From: Rhodohalobacter barkolensis
GTDB lineage: Bacteria > Bacteroidota > Rhodothermia > Balneolales > Balneolaceae
Assembly (NCBI RefSeq): GCF_002834295.1
Contig: NZ_PISP01000001.1
Coordinates: 248,001-312,000 of the forward strand
Direction of reading: 5' to 3'
Length of the DNA stretch: 64,000 nucleotides
Translations under genes and position numbers: made by a program
Part shown: positions 26,533 through 36,527 of the stretch, piece after piece
How the letters are laid out: each line of letters opens with the position of its first letter
Position numbering within the stretch: position 1 is the first letter of the stretch
Notes under the pieces: generated by a model
Database searches by the model: none
Told to the model about the DNA's origin: nothing
Seen by the model: only the letters and a program-made list of their open reading frames with translations

Positions 26533-28011
26533 ATGAAAAACTTCAACAGCTACCGAGTTTTTAAACGAAACGATAAAGAGCTAAATCCGGATGGAGAGTA
26601 TGTTCTCTATTGGATGCAGATTAACCGACGGTTCCAATACAATTTTGCATTGGAGTATGCTGTAGGCTGGGCCAATAAACTCGGAAAACCACTTCTGATT
26701 TTAGAAGCATTCTCCTGCGATTATCCCTGGGCAACGGATCGCTCACATACATTTATGATGCAGGGAATGAAGGAGCATCTGGACTATGCTACAGATCAAA
26801 AATTGAATTATGTCTCTTTTGTGGAAAAGGAGGCGGGTCAATACAAAAAGCTGCTCTTCGATCTGGCATCAAATGCCTCTGTTTTAATTACAGATGAATA
26901 CCCCGTTTTTATCATGAAAGAGAGAAACCGGGAGTATCCAAATGAGGTGAAAATTCCATACTACACGGTAGACAGCAACGGACTGATCCCACTCGGTTTA
27001 ACCGAAAAAGATCCCTACAGCGCATACTTTTTCAGAAAAATTATGCAGAAACACTTTGTTGAGGCGTTTACCCATCCACCCAAGCAGAATTCATTAGACG
27101 AGTTAGAGAACAATTCAAAGATTGAATTACCGCAGTCAATTTTTGATGATCTTCCCGATGCAGAAAATTCATTGAATAATATCCCCGATTTTATTGAACA
27201 TCTGGATATTGACCATGAGGTAAAACCGATCGAATGGATGGGAACACGGGCGGCCGGTCTTGGAATGCTGGGGCAGTTTATCAGCCAAGCACTTTTGGAG
27301 TATGATGATAAGCGGAACGATCCGGATGAGAAGAAGACGAGTCAGCTGAGTCCCTGGCTTCATTTTGGTAAAGTCTCGGAATACGAAATTGTGAAAGCCG
27401 TTATGGAGTATCAGCCGGAAGGGTGGGATCTGGATAAAATCACATTCAACAAAGGTTCAACCGGTGGATTTTTTAACGGTAATCCGAATATTGACGGATT
27501 CCTGGATGAGGTGATTACATGGCGTGAAGTCGGATTTCACTTTGCTCATCACAGAGATGACTACGATCAGTTTAAAAGCCTGCCGGACTGGGTATTGGAA
27601 ACAATGAACGAACATCGTGATGATCCGAGAGAGTGGATTTACAGCTACGATGAACTCAAGAATTCGAAGACTCATGATGAGATATGGAATGCGGCTCAAA
27701 CTCAGCTTCGGGAAGAGGGCATCATCCACAACTATCTGAGAATGTTGTGGGGAAAAAAGGTTATTGAGTGGACTCCGGACCCGGAAACTGCACTTCAGTA
27801 TTTGATTGACCTCAACAACACCTACGCCATTGATGGTCGTGACCCGAACAGCTACTCCGGTATTTTCTGGTGTTTTGGACGGTTTGACCGGGCTTGGCAG
27901 GAGAGACCCATTTTTGGAAAACTAAGATATATGACCAGCGAGAGCACGCGAAAAAAGGTAAAACTGAAGGAGTATCTCAATAAATATGGGAGTCAAAAAA
28001 GTCTTTTATAA
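26533..28011 (+). CDS. Class II CPD photolyase (cryptochrome/photolyase family)
   Basis: A 492-residue flavoprotein expected to split UV-induced cyclobutane pyrimidine dimers with blue light. The N-terminal alpha/beta domain begins VLYWMQINRRFQYNFALEYA. The FAD-binding C-terminal half has SPWLHFGKVSEYEIV, LRMLWGKKVIEWTPDPETAL, YAIDGRDPNSYSGIFWC and WQERPIFGKLRYM. The YxxDGRDPNxY and RPxFGKxRYM motifs are typical of class II enzymes. It is convergent with the purine nucleoside phosphorylase gene. Confidence 0.9.
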   Translation: MKNFNSYRVFKRNDKELNPDGEYVLYWMQINRRFQYNFALEYAVGWANKLGKPLLILEAFSCDYPWATDRSHTFMMQGMKEHLDYATDQKLNYVSFVEKEAGQYKKLLFDLASNASVLITDEYPVFIMKERNREYPNEVKIPYYTVDSNGLIPLGLTEKDPYSAYFFRKIMQKHFVEAFTHPPKQNSLDELENNSKIELPQSIFDDLPDAENSLNNIPDFIEHLDIDHEVKPIEWMGTRAAGLGMLGQFISQALLEYDDKRNDPDEKKTSQLSPWLHFGKVSEYEIVKAVMEYQPEGWDLDKITFNKGSTGGFFNGNPNIDGFLDEVITWREVGFHFAHHRDDYDQFKSLPDWVLETMNEHRDDPREWIYSYDELKNSKTHDEIWNAAQTQLREEGIIHNYLRMLWGKKVIEWTPDPETALQYLIDLNNTYAIDGRDPNSYSGIFWCFGRFDRAWQERPIFGKLRYMTSESTRKKVKLKEYLNKYGSQKSLL

Positions 28012-28039
28012 AATACTTGTCTGAGCCCGAAATTTTAAA

Positions 28040-28834
28040 TCAAAGTCTGTCAATCAGTTCTGTAACCAGTTTTGCAAAATCATCTTTGCGACTTTCAGCA
28101 GCTGCTTTTACTTCAGAATGATCCAGCTTTTGGTTTAACACACCGGCGGCCATATTAGTAACCAGTGATATGGCTGCAGCAGGCAGTTCAAGTCTGGAAG
28201 CTTCAATCAGTTCCGGTGCAGTGCTCATCCCCACAACATCTGTACCCATCACACGAAATGCGCGGATTTCTGCTTTGGTTTCGTAACTGGGGCCCTTTGC
28301 GTAGAGATACGTACCTCGTTGAACCTCGAGCCCGATTGATGCGGCTATTGATCTCACTTTATCTGCTACAGGTCCAAGATTGTATCGATAGGGTTGGGAG
28401 ACTGCAGGCGCTACTTTCTGGAATATCCGAAAAACATCATCTATAACCATCAGGTCGCCTACTTTAAACCGGGTATTGATTGCACCGGCAGCATTTGATA
28501 CAATCAGTTTTTTAGCGTTAAATGCTTTGGCTAGGTGAACGGGGAGAACGGTGGTTTCTAACGGATGTCCCTCATAGTGATGAAACCGGCCAGAGAATGC
28601 TATAATTTTATGACCTTTAGTAGTACCGGTAAATAGCTCACCTGAATGCCCCGTTACGGTAGTATGAGGGAACCCGGGAATTTGATTGTAAGGAATTGAA
28701 AAAGGCTCATCTATGGTTGTTGAAAAATCGCCCAGACCTGAACCTAAAATTATAGCAGCTTCAATTTCCTCAGGAAAATCATTTTGAATCAGGTACGATT
28801 TTATTTGATCGATTTTGTCAGGTAGTTTCATCAT
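28040..28834 (-). CDS. Purine-nucleoside phosphorylase (PNP-I)
   Basis: A 264-residue trimeric-type PNP that splits inosine or guanosine with phosphate. It has ILGSGLGDFS, FPHTTVTGHSGELFTG, SGRFHHYEGH, SNAAGAIN, GPSYETKAEIRAFR, VGMSTAPE and SLVTNMAAGV, all normal for the family. It overlaps the upstream metallo-beta-lactamase-fold gene by 4 nt and may complement the hypoxanthine phosphoribosyltransferase at 17.3 kb in purine salvage. Confidence 0.95.
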   Translation of the reverse strand: MMKLPDKIDQIKSYLIQNDFPEEIEAAIILGSGLGDFSTTIDEPFSIPYNQIPGFPHTTVTGHSGELFTGTTKGHKIIAFSGRFHHYEGHPLETTVLPVHLAKAFNAKKLIVSNAAGAINTRFKVGDLMVIDDVFRIFQKVAPAVSQPYRYNLGPVADKVRSIAASIGLEVQRGTYLYAKGPSYETKAEIRAFRVMGTDVVGMSTAPELIEASRLELPAAAISLVTNMAAGVLNQKLDHSEVKAAAESRKDDFAKLVTELIDRL

Positions 28835-29622
28835 GATACATTTTCAATTGTATATCCCTTCTTTTTATCGAAGCCCGTTAGTTTAAAAATCGGATTTATC
28901 GGTTCATGATAGGTCATGATTGCATAACCTTCTTTATAAGCCAACTCTTGAAGCTCTGACCTGGCCTTTACACTCTGCTTGGGGTCGAAGTCATACTTTG
29001 CCTCGAAGCTACGATTTATGGCGCTTCTGCGCCCCAATATGTCTCCCGCCATAAGGTAACGATCATCACCGTTTTCGTAAAAAAGTACCTGATGGAATTC
29101 GGTATGCCCGCCAATTCTCTTCGTTCGTACATGATCGATCTGATTCTCCTCATCATTCAAAAAATTGAGGTCAGCATGAGAATCAATAAAGTTGAAGAAG
29201 TCTCTTACATCGTCATCCTCTTTTTCGATAATGGACCTGAGCTTTCTCCACCCATTCTTTGATATCCAAACCTTTGCGTCGGGAAACGTAAGATCCCAAT
29301 ACCCATTTTTTCGGTTTGCTAATCCTCCGATATGATCAAAATGGAGATGGCTGGCAAAGATATCCGATATTTCAAAATCCTCAACTCCTTTGGATTCCAA
29401 ATTTTCCAGAATGGTATCTATAGAACTGTTCTCACCCAGCAAATCACCAAGTCCCACATCAAAAAGAATATTTTTCTCGCCATCCTGTATTAAAAACGGA
29501 TTAATGGCAAGCTTGAGAGCCCCTTTATTTGGTGGATCATCTCTGCTAATTCGTTTGAAATTTTTATCAAGCCCCACAGAGAATGTACCTTCATACAGTG
29601 GTGTAACTTTGATATTGCTCAT
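28831..29622 (-). CDS. Metallo-beta-lactamase-fold hydrolase
   Basis: The 263 residues show the HxHxDH metal motif at 92-97 (SHLHFDHIGG), then GHTEFHQV and a later MAGDILG supplying the next ligands. The fold matches AHL-lactonase/RNase-Z-like hydrolases, but the substrate cannot be told. It overlaps pnp by 4 nt (ATGA) and follows phoH by 45 nt. Confidence 0.87.
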   Translation of the reverse strand: MSNIKVTPLYEGTFSVGLDKNFKRISRDDPPNKGALKLAINPFLIQDGEKNILFDVGLGDLLGENSSIDTILENLESKGVEDFEISDIFASHLHFDHIGGLANRKNGYWDLTFPDAKVWISKNGWRKLRSIIEKEDDDVRDFFNFIDSHADLNFLNDEENQIDHVRTKRIGGHTEFHQVLFYENGDDRYLMAGDILGRRSAINRSFEAKYDFDPKQSVKARSELQELAYKEGYAIMTYHEPINPIFKLTGFDKKKGYTIENVS

Positions 29623-29667
29623 AGTTTGAATAAACTTAAATCGTTAAAGGAGAGACGGGATCTATTA

Positions 29668-30669
29668 TTACTTTTCAAATTTTTCGTATGCATCAATGAT
29701 GTCACGAACCAGCTTGTGCCGCACAACGTCTTCCTGACTTAAATAGACGAACGAAATTCCATCTATGTCTTTCAGAATATTTTGAATAGAGATCAAGCCG
29801 GACTCTTGTTTTTTAGGAAGGTCCGTTTGAGTGACATCGCCGGTGATAATCGCCCGGCTATTAAACCCAATCCGGGTAAGGAACATCTTCATCTGCGTAT
29901 TGGTGGCGTTCTGCGCCTCATCCAGAATCACAAAAGCATTGTTTAGCGTACGACCACGCATGTAGGCCAGGGGTGCAATCTCAATAGTATTTTTTGCCAG
30001 CTGAAATTCGAGCTTATCAAACTCAATCATCTCTTCGAGTGCGTCATAAAGCGGACGGAGGTAAGGATCGACTTTTTCCTTTAAGTCTCCTGGCAGAAAA
30101 CCGAGATTTTCACCGGCTTCAACCGCCGGTCTGGCAAGTATAATTTTTTTCACTTTTCGCTCTTTCAGTGCTTTAACTGCAAGTGCAACAGATGTGTAAG
30201 TTTTACCGGTGCCCGCCGGACCAATAGCGAAGAGAATATCATTGTTTTCAGAAGCTTTTACGATGTTTCTCTGACCGGGAGTTTTTGCAGAGATAGCTTC
30301 TCCGGTATGCGTATGGATAATTACATCACCTTTGTCCTGAGTAAAGGGTTTTCGTGCAGGTGATGAACTGCTGTCTCCCTCAGTTTTATCAGCCAGAGCC
30401 AGCAGTGTGGAAACATCCTGAGATTTAATGTGCCCCGTTTGTCTCCCAATTGAAATCATTTCACTCATGATCTCTTCAATAGCACTTACTTCATCCTGGG
30501 GGCCTAAAATTTTAATTCGATTTCCTCTGGCGGTAATCTTTGTAGAGGGGAAGGCCCGATCAAGTTGATTCAGATGTTCATCACTAAATCCTAAGATTAC
30601 AACCGGATCCAGATCTTCGATGAAAATCGTTTTTTCAATGAGTTTTTGGGATGTTTCGATAGGAGTCAA
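29668..30669 (-). CDS. PhoH-family ATPase
   Basis: The 333 residues have an N-terminal KH-like part, Walker A GPAGTGKTYTS (150 onward), EAGENLGFLPGDLKEKVDPY and Walker B FVILDEAQNAT. This is the PhoH/PhoL type, linked to RNA metabolism and often near ybeY. No ybeY is in the window. It sits in a long minus-strand series behind rpe. Confidence 0.94.
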   Translation of the reverse strand: MTPIETSQKLIEKTIFIEDLDPVVILGFSDEHLNQLDRAFPSTKITARGNRIKILGPQDEVSAIEEIMSEMISIGRQTGHIKSQDVSTLLALADKTEGDSSSSPARKPFTQDKGDVIIHTHTGEAISAKTPGQRNIVKASENNDILFAIGPAGTGKTYTSVALAVKALKERKVKKIILARPAVEAGENLGFLPGDLKEKVDPYLRPLYDALEEMIEFDKLEFQLAKNTIEIAPLAYMRGRTLNNAFVILDEAQNATNTQMKMFLTRIGFNSRAIITGDVTQTDLPKKQESGLISIQNILKDIDGISFVYLSQEDVVRHKLVRDIIDAYEKFEK

Positions 30670-30721
30670 TATTTAAAGTTGGGTTTAGAATTTAAAGATA
30701 AAGGTTCTATGTGAAAATGAT

Positions 30722-31411
30722 TTAAACGACCTTCTCCGAACCTTTTAAAGCAAGTGAATTGAGTTCGCTGATTCTTTCAGGAATATCTTCTGCTTTAAAG
30801 ACACTGCTTCCGGCCACAAGTACATCCACACCTGTCTCAACAAGTTTGGAGATGTTTTTGGTTCCTACGCCACCGTCTATTTCAATAAGGAACTCAGCAT
30901 TTAGTTCACTTCGGATCTGTTTAAGCTCCTGAACTTTCCGGTAACTGGACTGAATAAATTTTTGTCCGCCAAATCCAGGATTTACACTCATAATCAATGC
31001 AAGGTCTACATCAGGTAAAATAGGTCGAAGTAGATCTGTACTTGTAGCAGGATTAATGACCACTCCCGCCATACAACCGTTTTGTTTAATACTTTGAATG
31101 GTTCGGTGAAGATGTGGACAGGCTTCGTAGTGAACAGAGATTAAGTCTGAGCCCGCGTCTGCAAAGTCATCAATATAATTGTCCGGATTTTCAATCATCA
31201 GATGAACATCTAGAAATGAGTCCGGTACAGATTTTCGAACGGCTCCTACAATTCCCGGTCCGTAGCTGATATTTGGCACAAAATGGCCATCCATGATATC
31301 ACAGTGGAACCAGTTAATTCCGGCATCTTTACATGTTTGAAGTTCATCACCAAGTTTCAAAAAATCAGCGGCCAGTATAGATGGAGCCAGTATCGGTAGA
31401 TCAAAATTCAT
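30722..31411 (-). CDS. rpe: Ribulose-phosphate 3-epimerase
   Basis: A 229-residue TIM barrel that interconverts ribulose-5-P and xylulose-5-P. It shows LAPSILAADFLKLG, WFHCDIMDGHFVPNISYGP, LDVHLMIENP, ALIMSVNPGFGGQKFI and EIDGGVGTKN with the metal and catalytic Asp residues. It is 13 nt downstream of the PASTA gene. Confidence 0.97.
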   Translation of the reverse strand: MNFDLPILAPSILAADFLKLGDELQTCKDAGINWFHCDIMDGHFVPNISYGPGIVGAVRKSVPDSFLDVHLMIENPDNYIDDFADAGSDLISVHYEACPHLHRTIQSIKQNGCMAGVVINPATSTDLLRPILPDVDLALIMSVNPGFGGQKFIQSSYRKVQELKQIRSELNAEFLIEIDGGVGTKNISKLVETGVDVLVAGSSVFKAEDIPERISELNSLALKGSEKVV

Positions 31412-31424
31412 GTTAAGTGATTTA

Positions 31425-32252
31425 TTAATTATCTATTTGAGTGGTATCAGGTGGGGTTGTGGCAGTTGAGTCGTCGACAACAGCTCCTGATTCAGCTTCT
31501 TCACGGGCGTCAAAACGTTCTGCAATAACCAATTCAATGGATTCTCCTTCCTGGAGTTCAGGTCCAACCGGACTGTATGAAAGAACCGTATTTGGAGTAA
31601 CATCCCTTGCCGGTTCAAAACGTAATTCTCCAACTCGTAATCCTGCGGCCATAATTTTTTGTTGCGCTTCAGACAGTCTCAAACCCTCCACGTCAGGCAT
31701 TTGTACCATTCTTGCACCCAAGCCATCACTGACTACAAGGTTTACAACAGTACCGCGGTCAACGGTATCTTCCGGGGCTATTGACTGGCGTAAAATCGTG
31801 TTTCTGAAACGGTTAGATTCATAACTGATAGAACCTACAGTTAAGCCATTATTTTCCAGCTGAAGCCGAGCATTGCGAAATGAGAGATTCTCTACTTTGG
31901 GAACCACCACCTGCGGTGTTGATTCGGAGTTAACGGTTAAGTAAACCTTTCGATTGGGTTTTACGAGTTGTTTTGCCGAGGGTGACTGATCAATAATGTA
32001 GTTAGCCGGATAAGCTGAGTGAGCTCTGCGGTCATGAATTTCATATCGAAGACCATAGTCGATTAAAAGAACCTCGGCTTCTTCGAGAGAAAGTTTGGTT
32101 ACATCTGGTACGGTTACACCTTCATTGTAATTCGTGTAATTAGGCATAATTACAAAATCCATCAACAGGACGAGAATAGCACCTAATGTGACTAAACTGC
32201 CAAGAGAGATGTAGAATGTTTTATTGGTCAGTAATGCTTTTAATTTATCCAT
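31425..32252 (-). CDS. Membrane-anchored PASTA-repeat protein
   Basis: The 275 residues have a short cytoplasmic start, one membrane helix (about 14-34: FYISLGSLVTLGAILVLLM) and three PASTA domains (VTVPDVTKLSLEEAEVLL, VVVPKVENLSFRNARLQLE, MVQMPDVEGLRLSEAQQKI). No kinase or penicillin-binding domain is present. PASTA domains bind peptidoglycan stem or beta-lactam-like ligands in Ser/Thr kinases and PBPs. The C-terminus is acidic and Thr-rich. The role is unknown but periplasmic. Confidence 0.9.
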   Translation of the reverse strand: MDKLKALLTNKTFYISLGSLVTLGAILVLLMDFVIMPNYTNYNEGVTVPDVTKLSLEEAEVLLIDYGLRYEIHDRRAHSAYPANYIIDQSPSAKQLVKPNRKVYLTVNSESTPQVVVPKVENLSFRNARLQLENNGLTVGSISYESNRFRNTILRQSIAPEDTVDRGTVVNLVVSDGLGARMVQMPDVEGLRLSEAQQKIMAAGLRVGELRFEPARDVTPNTVLSYSPVGPELQEGESIELVIAERFDAREEAESGAVVDDSTATTPPDTTQIDN

Positions 32253-32280
32253 GGTTAAAAATACAATTTTCCATCAGTTG

Positions 32281-33255
32281 TTAGAAACGGACAGTCATAC
32301 TTATTTGTCGTCCGGGTACAATACTTGGAGTTGCTTCTACTCTGTTTTGTTTCAGCTGAACGGTAAACAGTGCATCAAAAGCTGATGCAACATGATTAAC
32401 CAGCAAAACCATTTTAAATGACCGGCTTGTTCTGTATAGATCATTAAAACGTTCGGCATCATCAGCAAATTGCCAAAAAAGGGGACTGGCATAAGCACCG
32501 TTCCGATCAAATAAATACCGTTGATTGTAGCTTTCTCCCGTATGACCGAGTTGGTCGTGAAAATCGTGGTAGTCTCTCCATCCGGCCTGATACTGATAGT
32601 ACTTTGCAATCAGTTCGTAGTATTGCTGTGAGCCATAAGCCGGAAGTGTGTGAGAAAAACGATTAGCAGACAGGTCATCCGTAGTGAAATACCGGGTATT
32701 TCGTTCACTGTTCCGTAATACATTGATATCTACTGCACTCCAGTCAATATCGGTATCAAAAGCCGGATCAAGTCCTGAAACTTCATTTCTCAGATCTTCA
32801 ATGTAGGGGTTGTTAATATTATGTACGTCATGGTACTCAACCAGCCATTGAGCATACTGAACCACACTCCAATTCTGATCCGCGTTTCGTTCATAACTGT
32901 TTTCAACTCGTGATCCCCGGTTGTGAAAATCGATAGCCAGAACAATTGCAGTGGCTTCAACAGCGGCAAAAAAACCGGCTCGAATCCAGTTTCGGTTAAA
33001 CGCCTGTGCTGATCCGGGTACTATGGCAGAACTAAAAAAGGCTAAACCGGGCTTAGACTGAAATGAACCTGAAATAGAATAATCGTCAGCAGAATTGAAT
33101 CTGGTTGTAAATGCAGGGTCAACCAGGTCGAACTTGTTTAATTCCTGAGTCGAGGTAATAACCTGTTCACCCGGGTTGCCGGTACGTTCCACCTGCTGCG
33201 AGTGTACGGATAAGGGTAAAAGTAAAAAAATCAGAACGGCTGTAAAACGAATCAT
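32281..33255 (-). CDS. DUF5683-like secreted/membrane protein
   Basis: The 324 residues begin with a signal peptide (FTAVLIFLLLPLSVHSQ). The segment SKPGLAFFSSAIVPGSAQAF followed by NRNWIRAGFFAAVEATAI resembles the DUF5683 hallmark. The rest is rich in aromatic and charged residues without a known domain. Its start overlaps the end of the large upstream gene by 4 nt (ATGA), so it is translationally coupled. Function unknown. Confidence 0.72.
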   Translation of the reverse strand: MIRFTAVLIFLLLPLSVHSQQVERTGNPGEQVITSTQELNKFDLVDPAFTTRFNSADDYSISGSFQSKPGLAFFSSAIVPGSAQAFNRNWIRAGFFAAVEATAIVLAIDFHNRGSRVENSYERNADQNWSVVQYAQWLVEYHDVHNINNPYIEDLRNEVSGLDPAFDTDIDWSAVDINVLRNSERNTRYFTTDDLSANRFSHTLPAYGSQQYYELIAKYYQYQAGWRDYHDFHDQLGHTGESYNQRYLFDRNGAYASPLFWQFADDAERFNDLYRTSRSFKMVLLVNHVASAFDALFTVQLKQNRVEATPSIVPGRQISMTVRF

Positions 33256-36200
33256 AGAAGATCAAAATCGAAAGTTAAGCCGAAATAGAACAACAGTTCA
33301 CGACCGTATTGAACTCCACCACTTTCCTGCGTGGTAACAAACTGAGATGGCAGGTTCACGTCGAACCGGTTGAATCCGTATGAGGTATTGATGAAAAATT
33401 TCATAGGGAAAAGATAGGCATTGTTGAATGCAAATCGCAGTTCTGCTCCAATTCCCGATTTTAGATTATTTCCGATCTCTAAAGGGCCTCCCCAGCCGTT
33501 TCCGGTTTCCGCATACAGGTGTGCAAAAAGTTTGTCTAAGGTATAAGGGCCAAATTGTTTGTTGATTTGATCGATAAGCGGTGTGATGTAGGATGTACGA
33601 ATAAATGCTGTTCTCTGCCCTCCAATAGCAAAAAATGGATAAGATCGCAGCCCTCCCAAACCGCCACTGTAATCAAGATAAAAATAGTCTTCAGGGGTAT
33701 TTAAATATGTGTAGGCGCGAGATGTGATCAAACCGGTTGATCGATTGGAAATACTAAATCCGTACTGTCCGCTCCACTCCAGAGAGTGATTCTTCTCCCT
33801 GTTGTAAATCGGAGAAAGAGAGCCATCTTCAAGTTCAAAACGATCCAATAGCCTTCCGGGTTGATATCGATAAGTGAACGAACTTTTGATTCCTTCAGGA
33901 GCAATGTCGGAGTGTCTGGTCGGCTCAATAAGCTCTGCGTGATAGGCTGCAGAAAATGTTGCCCCTTTAAAATACTCTGATGATGAGCCCGGAATAAACT
34001 CCTGGTACTCTTCAGAAAAAAATCCGTCACTTGTTACGGTATAGGGAGAGTAGGTTGCTCCCAGTTCCAATAAGCTCCACCGATTTAATTTACTTCTTAA
34101 AAATAGGTTCGCTTCCCAAATGGAATAGCGGGTATCAATCTGGCGTATTTCCGGCAGACAAGATGTACACTGAAATTCTTCAAATTCGAGCCCATTTTTG
34201 ACGTTTCTCTTGAGATTATAAAGCTCAATGGAAATGGTTGGAGACCAGCTTCTTTTTATGAACGGAAGTCCTTTATGTTCTACAATAAAAAACAGATCTC
34301 TGTCCAGATTATTTAATCGGGATGGAGAGAAAAAATCACCGATGCCATCTGCAGATCTTGAACCGAATCCGAAAAGTGCTCCGCCAAAAATTGAGATGTT
34401 CTCAGTAACATCACGCGTGGATAAATAAGTGCCAATTTTGAGATCTCTCCACAAATTCTCAGAAAGTGAACCAAACTTACCTGATGTAATTAATTCACCA
34501 TTTCCACCCTTTAATTTCGAATAATTATCAAAGCGAACAACCGGGAATATCGAGAGACCGGTAGTAGTTTCACTGTAAGGCTCAACTTGATATGTTGGAG
34601 CAAGATCTTCAGTCTGATGGGTATTGATAAACCTCTCCTGATCCGTATCGTTTTTATTAATGTCAGCAGTGAATTCTGAAGCAATTGAACTAAGGGATGA
34701 TTTCGTGATTTTGTATCCACCGGCTTTGTACTCTGCCATGTAGAGTTCTTCATCGTAAACATGAGGCATGAATGCCCCGCCAAGTACATCGGTTACTTGC
34801 TCAATCTGTTCGGTATTAAGATTTAAACGATAGATATTGAAAATTCCTGTTTGATCGGATGAGAAGTAGAGGAATTCTCCTGTAGGTTCAACCCAGGGAT
34901 CTCTGAAATCAACGTAGCGATCTGAAAATATTGAGTTGATTTCTCCGGTCTCTAGATCATACTTATAAAGATTCCGGTTTGATTTGGAAGCAGCCGAAAA
35001 GTAGATGCTGGAGCTATCAGTATGCCAAACCGGGGTGAAAACTGTTTCACCACTGTTGAAATCGGTTAGCTGAGAAATCTCTCCGGTTTTCGGATCTGCC
35101 AAAACTAAATTTTGGGATCCCTGATACAGCTGAACTGCAGCAATTTGATTTGAAGAGGGGCTCCAAGCTGGATCCTGGATTCTTGAATCTGTGGTAATCT
35201 TTCGACTTTTCTGCTGATCAATATTGTAGATATAAAGATCATTATAGGTTTCGCCGTAGCGATTTTTCTCAGCTCTGCTATAGATAATTTCTGTTCCGTT
35301 GGGGGAGAATGAAAATCTGCTGCTTATAAAATCCAATGCAGCGTTTGAGGTGAAACCGTGTAAACTATGATAGTTTTGATCCCCGGTCATAGATTCACCA
35401 CTGCTTAAATCATCAATTTTTGTCACTTCTCCGTCATCCACTAAGATTAAAGCATTGCGTGCATAATCTCTTCCCCTGTTTGAGAGGTATGCAAACCTTG
35501 ATTCAACCGGGCTAAACTGCGGATGGAAATTAAAAAAGCCGTCATCCTCTACAACTACTGTTTCGGTTTGGTGTACCTCGTTTGAGACGGAGGAATACTC
35601 TTCTTTTTTTGTATGTATCCAGTCATCAAATAATTCTTCACCAGAGCTCCCGGTCACGGCTTCAATGGTTTTGCTGAAATTTGATTGACTGCCGGAAGCC
35701 GATTCAGTAGTAATATCAGCCAGAACTTGTTCTCCAAATCGATTCGCTAAATAAATAGTAAATCCAAATCCCTGACTATATACCAATTCTCTTTCAAGAC
35801 TGCTTTTAGAATCAAAAACTCCCATCTCAATAAATCCAAGATTCGTTTCTGATAGGACTTCGGTTCGAAGCAACATATCGCGATGAGAGTCCCAATAGTC
35901 ATATTCCATTCCGGTTCGCTGGTACTGAGCTGTTCCTTCGGCAAACCAAGCCGGTATATTCAAAGTGGCAAACGGAAGGGTTACGACACCTTTGGGAAAA
36001 CCGTACAGTACATCGGGCCGGCGAACATCCTCGTAGGATAGCCACTGAAAATAGATGGCTGGAATCCGGTTACTCCTTTTCATAGAGGCACCAAGCTGCA
36101 CCATGTGTGTAAATTCGTGAGGGATTACATTATCCAGCCAATCGTGGGTTCCCCTCAATGGAGTATCCAGGGGAGGAGTCCAGATTTCGATTTTATTATC

Positions 36201-36527
36201 AAAAAAGAAAGCCGCACCGTTTGAATAGTCCTCCCGGTCTCTTAGAACGATACTTATTTTCCGGTCCGGTACATATTCATAAAGTTCAGTAATTGGGTAA
36301 TAAACAGAATCAGCTATTGCTGCAGTTCGTTCGGCACTCACTATGCTGCCCTCCTGAAAGTGAATCAGAAAATGATCACTTTCGATGGTAAACCAAGGCA
36401 AGTGATTTTGCGGATAATCGTAAAATTGAGGAGAAGTTTGACTATAGGATGTGTGACTGATCCCAATAGACACGATGAGCATAAAAATTATGCATGCCCC
36501 AAGCCGATATGTTTTTGAATGAATCAA
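33252..36527 (-). CDS. Secreted gluzincin-like metallohydrolase fused to a beta-propeller and outer-membrane barrel
   Basis: In 1091 residues a signal peptide (cut near 29) is followed by a peptidase-MA-like domain with HEFTH (137-141) and the downstream Glu197 in WFAEGTAQY, the expected zinc ligands. Residues about 325-620 are PD40/TolB-like propeller repeats (FHPQFSPVESRFAYLSNRG, PAWSPSSNQIAAV, YFSSDQTGIFNIYRLN). The last 400 residues look like an outer-membrane barrel, ending LLFYFGLTFDFDLL. The fold order suggests a surface-anchored protease or chaperone. It starts directly after the M6-like gene stop. Confidence 0.82.
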   Translation of the reverse strand: MIHSKTYRLGACIIFMLIVSIGISHTSYSQTSPQFYDYPQNHLPWFTIESDHFLIHFQEGSIVSAERTAAIADSVYYPITELYEYVPDRKISIVLRDREDYSNGAAFFFDNKIEIWTPPLDTPLRGTHDWLDNVIPHEFTHMVQLGASMKRSNRIPAIYFQWLSYEDVRRPDVLYGFPKGVVTLPFATLNIPAWFAEGTAQYQRTGMEYDYWDSHRDMLLRTEVLSETNLGFIEMGVFDSKSSLERELVYSQGFGFTIYLANRFGEQVLADITTESASGSQSNFSKTIEAVTGSSGEELFDDWIHTKKEEYSSVSNEVHQTETVVVEDDGFFNFHPQFSPVESRFAYLSNRGRDYARNALILVDDGEVTKIDDLSSGESMTGDQNYHSLHGFTSNAALDFISSRFSFSPNGTEIIYSRAEKNRYGETYNDLYIYNIDQQKSRKITTDSRIQDPAWSPSSNQIAAVQLYQGSQNLVLADPKTGEISQLTDFNSGETVFTPVWHTDSSSIYFSAASKSNRNLYKYDLETGEINSIFSDRYVDFRDPWVEPTGEFLYFSSDQTGIFNIYRLNLNTEQIEQVTDVLGGAFMPHVYDEELYMAEYKAGGYKITKSSLSSIASEFTADINKNDTDQERFINTHQTEDLAPTYQVEPYSETTTGLSIFPVVRFDNYSKLKGGNGELITSGKFGSLSENLWRDLKIGTYLSTRDVTENISIFGGALFGFGSRSADGIGDFFSPSRLNNLDRDLFFIVEHKGLPFIKRSWSPTISIELYNLKRNVKNGLEFEEFQCTSCLPEIRQIDTRYSIWEANLFLRSKLNRWSLLELGATYSPYTVTSDGFFSEEYQEFIPGSSSEYFKGATFSAAYHAELIEPTRHSDIAPEGIKSSFTYRYQPGRLLDRFELEDGSLSPIYNREKNHSLEWSGQYGFSISNRSTGLITSRAYTYLNTPEDYFYLDYSGGLGGLRSYPFFAIGGQRTAFIRTSYITPLIDQINKQFGPYTLDKLFAHLYAETGNGWGGPLEIGNNLKSGIGAELRFAFNNAYLFPMKFFINTSYGFNRFDVNLPSQFVTTQESGGVQYGRELLFYFGLTFDFDLL

